64,000 nt of DNA from JBFHRE01 sp041746105 (GTDB lineage: Bacteria > Actinomycetota > Acidimicrobiia > Spongiisociales > ZC4RG35): the NCBI GenBank assembly GCA_041746105.1, contig JBGTHP010000003.1:186001-250000 (forward strand), written 5' to 3'. A model generated the notes under the pieces. That model ran no database searches, was not told the DNA's origin, and worked only from the letters and a program-made list of their open reading frames with translations. Below, piece after piece: positions 58,947-64,000 of the stretch. Numbering within the stretch: position 1 is the first letter of the stretch; every line of letters starts with the position of its first letter. A program made the position numbers and the translations under genes.

Positions 58947-59731
58947 ATGTTGAGGTAGCGGTGATTCCGGCGGCCGGCCGAGGGACCCGTATGCGGCCCG
59001 CCAGCCGCGTCGTGCCCAAGGCTCTCATAACGGTTGTCGACCGTCCGGCCATCCAATACGGGGTGGAGGAGGCGGCTCGAGCCGGCGCCAACGAAGTGAT
59101 CCTCGTCGTCGACCTCGACGCCGGCCGGCAGATCGAACAACACTTTTCGATAGAGGGTCCACTCCCGGGACTCGAGCACGTCCGGGTCCGCCTCGCAGTC
59201 CAGGAGGAGCCGTTGGGCCTCGGTCACGCCGTGCATGTTGCAGAAGAGATGGTGGCGGGTCGCCCCTTCTTGTGTTTGCTCGCCGACAACATCGTTCGGC
59301 CAGGCCAGGATGTGCTCGCCGAAATGGCCAAATTGTCAGCCGGGGTCGAATCGGTGGTTTGTCTCCGGTCACTCACCGATGAATTTCTGGGCCGTTACGG
59401 GGTGATCGTCCCCACCGGCTCCGATCCGATCAGAGTTGGCGGCGCCGTCGAGAAGCCGGGCGTCGAACGGGCGCCGTCGCGTCTCGGCCTGATTGGCCGT
59501 TACGTCTTCACGGCCGAGGTTTTTGACGCGATTCGTCAGATCGAGCCTGGCGTGGGCGGCGAACTCCAACTGACGGACGCCATCGACTTACTTGGCCGAT
59601 CAGGGCGCTGTCTCGGTTGGGAGTCTCCCACCGACCTTCTCGATGTTGGAACTCCGCCAGGACTCCTCGAGGCGAGTTTTGTCCTTGGACAGGCCATGTT
59701 TGGAACCCTGGCTGAACACGTCGGGCAATGA
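58943..59731 (+). CDS. galU: UTP--glucose-1-phosphate uridylyltransferase
   Basis: The 262-residue nucleotidyltransferase has the start VAVIPAAGRGTRMRPASRVVPKALITVVDRPAIQY, the substrate region LAVQEEPLGLGHAVHVAEEMV, and LADNIV, with GRYVFTAEVFDAIR and GELQLTDAID. It makes UDP-glucose. It is shorter than the usual 290-300 residues, mainly in the loop region, and may therefore be a relaxed sugar-1-phosphate uridylyltransferase. It overlaps plsY and moeA by four bases on each side. Confidence 0.9.
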   Translation: MNVEVAVIPAAGRGTRMRPASRVVPKALITVVDRPAIQYGVEEAARAGANEVILVVDLDAGRQIEQHFSIEGPLPGLEHVRVRLAVQEEPLGLGHAVHVAEEMVAGRPFLCLLADNIVRPGQDVLAEMAKLSAGVESVVCLRSLTDEFLGRYGVIVPTGSDPIRVGGAVEKPGVERAPSRLGLIGRYVFTAEVFDAIRQIEPGVGGELQLTDAIDLLGRSGRCLGWESPTDLLDVGTPPGLLEASFVLGQAMFGTLAEHVGQ

Positions 59732-60954
59732 AGCCGCTCGAGGAGGCCCAAGCCCAGGTTCTGGCGTCCGTAGCGCAACTCCCATCCGGCCCGACTCCGC
59801 TCATGGAGGCGCTCGGGCTTGTCCTCGCCGAACCGGTGGTGGCGGGAGAGGACGTTCCGCCCTTCGACAACTCGGCCGTCGACGGCTACGCAGTGGCTTC
59901 TGCGGATCTCGGTCAGCCTCCATGTCGTCTTCGAGTGACAGAAGACGTACCGGCCGGCTCGGTCGCCGTCGGTGTGGTGAAAGCCGGTACTGCGATCAAG
60001 ATCATGACCGGGGCCCCGATCCCGCCCGGCGCAGATGCGGTTGTGCGGGTAGAGGACACTAGATCAGATGGCACAGACGTCATCATCGATGTGACGGTGG
60101 AGCCGAGCACGGCGTTGCGTAGATCGGGAGGTGACGTCAAGGAGGGCGAGACGGTGTTTGGCCCCGGCACCCGTCTCGGTCCCCGGCATCTGGGGGTTCT
60201 GGCTTCGTTGGGAGTCTCTCATCCATCGGTCGTGCGCAGACCAACAGTCGCCATTTTTTCCACCGGCGACGAGGTCACCGATTTTGCGATAGACAAATTG
60301 CGACCCGGCCAGATTCGCGATTCCAATCGACCGCTTCTGGCCGGTCTTCTGAGCACGTTGGGGGTGACAGTGGTCGACGGAGGGATCATCGGTGACGATG
60401 CAGGTCAACTGCGCCGCGCCCTGGTGGACTCCGCCGCGACCTGTGACGCGGTCGCCACCAGCGGCGGTGTCTCGATGGGGGATTATGACCTCGTCAAACA
60501 AGTCTTGGGTGAGCTGGGGGGCATCGAGCTGTGGCGGGTTGCCATGCAACCTGCGAAGCCGTTCGCGTTCGGCATGATCGACGGAACTCCTCTCTTTGGT
60601 CTGCCCGGAAACCCGGTTTCGGTATTCGTTGCGTTTGAGCAATTCCTCCGTCCGGCTCTGCTCAAGATGATGGGTTCTCCGCGTCTGTTCCGACCTCGGG
60701 TGAGCGGAAAGCTCGCCGAATCGGTAGACACCGACCCGGAGAAAACCGTCTTCTTGCGGGTGAATGTCGAATTGCGCGGTGACGATTGGATTGCGGCCCT
60801 ATCCGGCGGACAGTCGTCAAATGTGTTGAGTGCAACAGCCGATGCCGATTGTTTCGCGGTCGTTCCTCGCGGTGTGGGTGCTTTGGAGAAAGGAGCCGAA
60901 GTCATCTTGGAGATGTTCGATTGGCCAGAGCAAGGAGGCGTCAATGTCCGATGA
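59728..60954 (+). CDS. moeA: Molybdopterin molybdotransferase
   Basis: The 408-residue protein has the MoeA domains: VPPFDNSAVDGYAV, MTGAPIPPGADAVVRVEDT, FSTGDEV, RDSNRPLLAGLL, ATSGGVSMGDYDLVK, and FGLPGNPVSVFVAFEQF. It inserts molybdenum into adenylylated molybdopterin. ATG overlaps the galU stop, and moaC begins inside its last 11 bases. It supports the Mo-oxidoreductase encoded near 29 kb. Confidence 0.95.
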   Translation: MKPLEEAQAQVLASVAQLPSGPTPLMEALGLVLAEPVVAGEDVPPFDNSAVDGYAVASADLGQPPCRLRVTEDVPAGSVAVGVVKAGTAIKIMTGAPIPPGADAVVRVEDTRSDGTDVIIDVTVEPSTALRRSGGDVKEGETVFGPGTRLGPRHLGVLASLGVSHPSVVRRPTVAIFSTGDEVTDFAIDKLRPGQIRDSNRPLLAGLLSTLGVTVVDGGIIGDDAGQLRRALVDSAATCDAVATSGGVSMGDYDLVKQVLGELGGIELWRVAMQPAKPFAFGMIDGTPLFGLPGNPVSVFVAFEQFLRPALLKMMGSPRLFRPRVSGKLAESVDTDPEKTVFLRVNVELRGDDWIAALSGGQSSNVLSATADADCFAVVPRGVGALEKGAEVILEMFDWPEQGGVNVR

Positions 60955-61423
60955 TTTCTCTCATCTCAACGAGAGCGGCGAGGTGCGAATGGTCGATGTC
61001 GGGGCCAAAGCCGTCACCCAGCGAATGGCGACGGCACGAGCGGAAATGATTCTTTCGGCCGAGACCAAACGGCGGCTGTTCGCCAATGACATGCCAAAGG
61101 GGGACGCACTCGCAACAGCGCGGATTGCAGCGATCATGGCGGTCAAGCGCACCCCTGATCTGATTCCGCTGTGTCACCCTCTTTCCATCACGGGCGTGGA
61201 GGTCGACATTTCCGAATCCGACACAGGCGCAGACATCGAAGTCACGGTTTCGACCAGCGGCCAGACCGGAGTGGAAATGGAGGCGATGACAGGTTGCACG
61301 GTGGGAGCGCTTGCCCTCTACGACATGGTCAAGGGATTGGACCGCTCCGCCAGCATCGGTGCGGTACGATTGCTCGCCAAGTCCGGAGGCGCTTCTGGGA
61401 CTTGGACGAGACAGTCCGACTGA
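60944..61423 (+). CDS. moaC: Cyclic pyranopterin monophosphate synthase
   Basis: The 159-residue protein has the MoaC landmarks FSHLNESGEVRMVDVG, KRTPDLIPLCHPLSITGVEV and GQTGVEMEAMTGCTVGALALYDMVK, with the catalytic Lys/His region and the end LAKSGGASGTW. It makes cyclic pyranopterin monophosphate with MoaA. ATG 60944 is in the moeA end; upstream starts lie in that gene. Confidence 0.95.
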   Translation: MSDDFSHLNESGEVRMVDVGAKAVTQRMATARAEMILSAETKRRLFANDMPKGDALATARIAAIMAVKRTPDLIPLCHPLSITGVEVDISESDTGADIEVTVSTSGQTGVEMEAMTGCTVGALALYDMVKGLDRSASIGAVRLLAKSGGASGTWTRQSD

Positions 61424-61460
61424 GACCGTGCGATCGAGACCGTGCGATCGAGACCGTGCG
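61422..61460. repeat. Short tandem repeat after moaC
   Basis: The 14-base unit GAGACCGTGCGATC is present twice in full (61422-61435, 61436-61449) and once in part (GAGACCGTGCG, 61450-61460). It begins at the moaC stop codon. It may be a slippage product or a protein-binding array; three copies are too few to judge. Confidence 0.85.
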
Positions 61461-61767
61461 GTTGCGAGCAGAAGAGTCTCGGTTGGATGAACGGATGGGC
61501 TGTACCGGCAAGGATGTCGCGACTGCAGATTGGGAAGCGGAGTGAACGAGAACGATTGGCATGACCGCAGGTCTCCCTGGATCGATGGTCTCTCCTCGGT
61601 CCATCAGCTGGGACGGTGCCGGTTGGCCGCCCAACGCCGGCCCGGGTACAATGTCTGCCAGTCTTCACGGCCCATCCGAACTTCCGCGATGAGCCGAATC
61701 GAGGGACACCGAAACGCTCCTGTCGGGGAGAGTTCAGTCGGGCCCTGCAATAGAGCGGAGTCGAGAA
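61461..61767 (+). other. 307-base gap after moaC with a candidate promoter
   Basis: I see no supported gene. A sigma-70-like pair TTGGCC (61623-61628) and TACAAT (61647-61652), 18 bases apart, lies about 115 bases before the next gene. A GTTGG/CCAAC inverted repeat spans the -35 element. A weak frame from GTG 61542 would run into the next gene and lacks a ribosome-binding site. Confidence 0.35.
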
Positions 61768-62211
61768 ATGACTGATCCAACGCCGATCCTGATCGCCCTG
61801 CTGGTGATCTGTGCAATCTGGGGGTTTTATTACTTGCCCGAGCTGATGGGGGGACGGCGGAAGGAGGCACCCATTACATCCACCGAACGGTTTGACCAGT
61901 GGACCCACGTGATGGCAGATGTTCAGCGGAGAGAACAGTCGGCTACGTCAACGCGCGACAACGTTCGTTCCCGCCGGCGAAGGGCGCTGCTTCTCCTCGC
62001 CGGCTTGTCCGTGCTGACTCTCGGCGCGGCCGCCATGTTCTCGAGCCTCAACTGGCTATTGGCGAGCCTGGCCGTCGACGCAGTCCTGGCCTGGTACATC
62101 GGGATGTTGCTCCAAATCAAACAGCGTGAGGCCCGTAGGGTTGCCGCCCTCCACTTGGCAGAAACCGCACATTCGGACGAACCACCGGTTCGGATCGTCG
62201 CCGGCAACTGA
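61768..62211 (+). CDS. Hypothetical membrane protein
   Basis: The 147-residue protein has a hydrophobic N-terminal helix (LIALLVICAIWGFYYLPELMG). A polar, Arg-rich cytoplasmic stretch (DVQRREQSATSTRDNVRSRRRRA) is followed by two more helices (LLLLAGLSVLTLGAAAMF, LLASLAVDAVLAWYIGMLLQI). No family is recognised. It is 9 bases upstream of the translin-like gene and probably co-transcribed with it. Confidence 0.75.
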   Translation: MTDPTPILIALLVICAIWGFYYLPELMGGRRKEAPITSTERFDQWTHVMADVQRREQSATSTRDNVRSRRRRALLLLAGLSVLTLGAAAMFSSLNWLLASLAVDAVLAWYIGMLLQIKQREARRVAALHLAETAHSDEPPVRIVAGN

Positions 62212-62220
62212 GTTTTTGTC

Positions 62221-62841
62221 GTGTCCGAGATCGAACCGATCCTGGGGGCGGTTCGCCCCATCCTCGACGATCGATTCTCGGCTCGGGAACGAGGAATCTC
62301 GGGCAGTCGGGAGATCATTCGGCTGTCGGCCAATGCCATCAGAGCCCTTCACCGAAGCGAGATCGATTCTGCCGACGAACTGATCGCAAAAGCTTCGGCT
62401 CGCCTGGCCGTGATCGCCGGCGAGCTCGCCGATCATCCCGACATTCTACATGCCGGTTTTGTTGCCGACGCAGCCAAAGAATGCGCCGAGGCGCACCTCA
62501 CGCGCGCCGCCCTCGACGGTTCGACGTTGCCCCTTCCCGCCGACCTCGGGATCGACCCGGTTCCATATCTTCACGGTCTCGGCGAAACCGTGGGGGAGTG
62601 CCGGCGGCATCTCCTGGATTCCTTGCGCCGGGGCGAATTACCGGTGGCGGAGCGGATGTTGACCGTGATGGACACGATTGTCGACCTTCTTGCCTCTCTC
62701 GACTATCCGGATGGAATGACGTCGGGCCTTCGCAGAACCACCGACGTGGCAAGGGCCTTGGTGGAGCGTTCACGTTCCGACCTCACCGCAACCGTCGTTC
62801 AAGAACGATTGCGACGTGATATCGCAGAACGTCTGGCCTGA
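62221..62841 (+). CDS. Translin-family RNA/ssDNA-binding protein
   Basis: The 206-residue all-helical protein matches translin/TRAX (COG2178). It has RERGISGSREIIRLSANAIRALHR near residue 20, ADHPDILHAGFVADAAKECAEAHL in the middle, and LGETVGECRRHLLDSLRRGELPVAERMLTVMDTIVDLLASLDYPDGMTSGLRRTTDVARALVERSRSDLT at the end. Eukaryotic translin-TRAX cleaves RNA; bacterial and archaeal members are little studied. The acidic residues needed by TRAX for catalysis cannot be checked by eye. The GTG start follows the membrane protein gene by 9 bases. Confidence 0.82.
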   Translation: MSEIEPILGAVRPILDDRFSARERGISGSREIIRLSANAIRALHRSEIDSADELIAKASARLAVIAGELADHPDILHAGFVADAAKECAEAHLTRAALDGSTLPLPADLGIDPVPYLHGLGETVGECRRHLLDSLRRGELPVAERMLTVMDTIVDLLASLDYPDGMTSGLRRTTDVARALVERSRSDLTATVVQERLRRDIAERLA

Positions 62842-62876
62842 CCAGAGCAAAGCGCGGGGTAGACTGCTCGGCTCCC

Positions 62877-62949
62877 GGGGGTGTAGCTCAGATGGCAGAG
62901 CGCTTCCCTCGCACGGAAGAGGCCAGGGGTTCAATTCCCCTCACCTCCA
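62877..62949 (+). tRNA. tRNA-Ala (anticodon CGC)
   Basis: A full cloverleaf of 73 bases is visible: acceptor GGGGGTG/CACCTCC, D-arm GCTC/GAGC, anticodon stem CTTCC/GGAAG with loop CTCGCAC (anticodon CGC at 62910-62912), and T-arm AGGGG/CCCCT with loop TTCAATT. The third acceptor pair is G-U (G3-U70), the alanine identity element. The discriminator is A, and the 3' CCA is not encoded. It reads GCG codons. Confidence 0.96.
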
Positions 62950-63001
62950 CGCTGGTTGGCCCGGGGTGCACACCGCAGAGCAGTTCCAGAAAAAGGTTCT
63001 C

Positions 63002-64000
63002 TTGAGAAATAAACGCGTTCTAGGCATTGCGGTCGTCGGATTGATACTGATTACACCGGCCTGTACACAGACCGGTTCGACATCGGTTCCGACCGATCCG
63101 ACCACCGTGTCATCTACAACCGCGGCAGCGCCGCCGACAACAGGCGCACCGGCTGCGATTCTCGATCCGGCGAGCGAGGTGCCTGCGGAGTTGAAAGCCG
63201 ATCTCGAGGACTTGGTCTTGCGGGCCGAGGAGCTGCGTCAGCTCCCGTTCATCAACCCCCCTTTGGTGAAAGTCGTCAGCGGAGAAGAACTGGAACGACT
63301 TGTGCGGGAAGATCTCGCGGAGGAACTCGAGGGCATCGAAATCGACCAGACGGTCTACCAGTTGCTTGGTCTGCTTCCGCCGGAGGTCGACCTTGGACAG
63401 CTGTACCTCGATCTATACGGAACCTCGGTCGGCGGGTTCTACGACGGGGACACCGGCGAGCTGGTTGTTCCCGCCTCTCCAGATGGTTTGACAATTCTTC
63501 AGCGTTCGACCTTGATTCATGAGCTGACCCATGCCCTTACGGATCAACACTTCCAGATGTGGGACAGCTATCAGGCGCTGCTCGATGACGACCGCTTCGA
63601 TGAGGCGACGGCAATGTTGGGCGTCATCGAAGGAGATGCCGTCCTGACCGAGGTGCTCTACGCCCAGGGATTGACCAACGACGAGCGCGACCAGTTGTTC
63701 CGTGAATCTTTTGATGTCGACGACTCCGTTTTGCGTGCTACTCCGCTCTTCATCCGTGATGCATTGGTGTTCCCGTATTCGGACGGATTCGAGTTCGTTC
63801 TTGCCGCGTTTCAAGAAGGTGGACATAGCGGCGTGGACGATCTCTATCTGACGCCCCCGCTGTCTACCGAGGAAATATTCATCCAACCGGAGCGTGAATT
63901 TCCAATTGCCCAATCCGGCGAGGTACCCGAAATCGCAGGTTATGAGGTGGATTCGGATGGCACGTGGGGAGCTTTGTCCTGGAAACTGATGTTTGACCAG
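63002..64000 (+). CDS. Lipoprotein with HExxH-type motif (3' end outside window)
   Basis: The frame is open for 333 codons to the window edge. TTG 63002 (AAAAAGG upstream) is the likely start; GTG 62966 is another. The N-terminus is a signal sequence RNKRVLGIAVVGLILITPAC, a probable lipidated Cys, then a Thr/Pro-rich linker. The globular part contains LIHELTHALTDQHF (HExxH, as in gluzincin metalloproteases) followed by EGDAVLTEVLY, where a Glu could be the third zinc ligand. I do not recognise the family by name. It is probably an extracellular zinc protein and possibly a protease. Confidence 0.8.
   Translation, partial: MRNKRVLGIAVVGLILITPACTQTGSTSVPTDPTTVSSTTAAAPPTTGAPAAILDPASEVPAELKADLEDLVLRAEELRQLPFINPPLVKVVSGEELERLVREDLAEELEGIEIDQTVYQLLGLLPPEVDLGQLYLDLYGTSVGGFYDGDTGELVVPASPDGLTILQRSTLIHELTHALTDQHFQMWDSYQALLDDDRFDEATAMLGVIEGDAVLTEVLYAQGLTNDERDQLFRESFDVDDSVLRATPLFIRDALVFPYSDGFEFVLAAFQEGGHSGVDDLYLTPPLSTEEIFIQPEREFPIAQSGEVPEIAGYEVDSDGTWGALSWKLMFDQ

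Noticed and set aside
61422..61460. CRISPR array
   Set aside because: Repeats are contiguous without spacers and there are fewer than three full copies; no cas gene is present.
61542..61775. Weak frame between moaC and the next membrane protein
   Set aside because: No ribosome-binding site, biased composition, and it overlaps the next start; it is more likely non-coding.

Overview
The window is 64 kb of high-GC bacterial DNA (about 60% GC by eye). Genes are tightly packed, often with 4-base ATGA/GTGA overlaps, and GTG and TTG starts are common. The gene content points to Actinomycetota, most likely an uncultured member of the Acidimicrobiia: an F420-type LLM flavoprotein, an MprAB/PepD-like two-component and HtrA module, a SufR-like regulator beside Mrp, LysM-M23 and CAP-domain cell-wall proteins, a sortase, and an AcnA-type aconitase. 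The phylum is a fairly safe inference; the class is a guess.

Layout. 0-7 kb: the end of a membrane protein, a disaccharide phosphorylase with its beta-phosphoglucomutase-like partner, and a response regulator, histidine kinase and HtrA protease. 7-13.3 kb: a cobalamin riboswitch followed by eight overlapping genes for B12/corrinoid uptake (BtuF, BtuC, BtuD) and nucleotide-loop assembly (CobO, CobU, CobT, CobS, CobC). 13.5-23 kb: acyl-CoA dehydrogenase, a DrrAB-like exporter whose ATPase carries a 1-base frameshift, a MarR regulator, a LysM-M23 peptidase, RlmN, an LLM flavoprotein and a gamma-glutamyltranspeptidase-like protein. 23-26.7 kb: a strongly structured intergenic segment (candidate RNA) ahead of two membrane HD-type proteins, one with a degenerate HD site, then a DUF5317 membrane protein. 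26.7-36.7 kb: enoyl-CoA hydratase family protein, sortase, TlpA thioredoxin, Mo-oxidoreductase, CAP lipoprotein, aconitase, aldose epimerase, the SufR-like regulator diverging from Mrp, and small membrane proteins.

36.8-56.4 kb is an amine-catabolism region: amidohydrolase, AsnC regulator with a 43-bp near-perfect palindrome, GabT, GabD, a C45 (Ntn-type) acyltransferase/amidase, GNAT acetyltransferases, a Pot-type polyamine ABC transporter, an agmatinase-family ureohydrolase, aldehyde dehydrogenase, class III aminotransferase, a PuuB-like oxidase, a cupin and a SnoaL-like protein. Together these can import a polyamine or guanidino/N-acyl amine and convert it through aminoaldehydes and GABA to succinate. 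56.5-64 kb: UppP, an SAF-domain protein, FmdB, PlsY, GalU, MoeA, MoaC, a small membrane protein, a bacterial translin-family protein, tRNA-Ala(CGC) and a lipoprotein with an HExxH motif that runs off the end.

No CRISPR array, insertion sequence, phage gene or rRNA was seen. The items most worth a second look are the structured segment at 23.1-23.4 kb, the riboswitch hairpin that also holds the btuF ribosome-binding site, the AsnC palindrome, the C45 enzyme inside the polyamine/GABA region, the ABC-ATPase frameshift and the bacterial translin.
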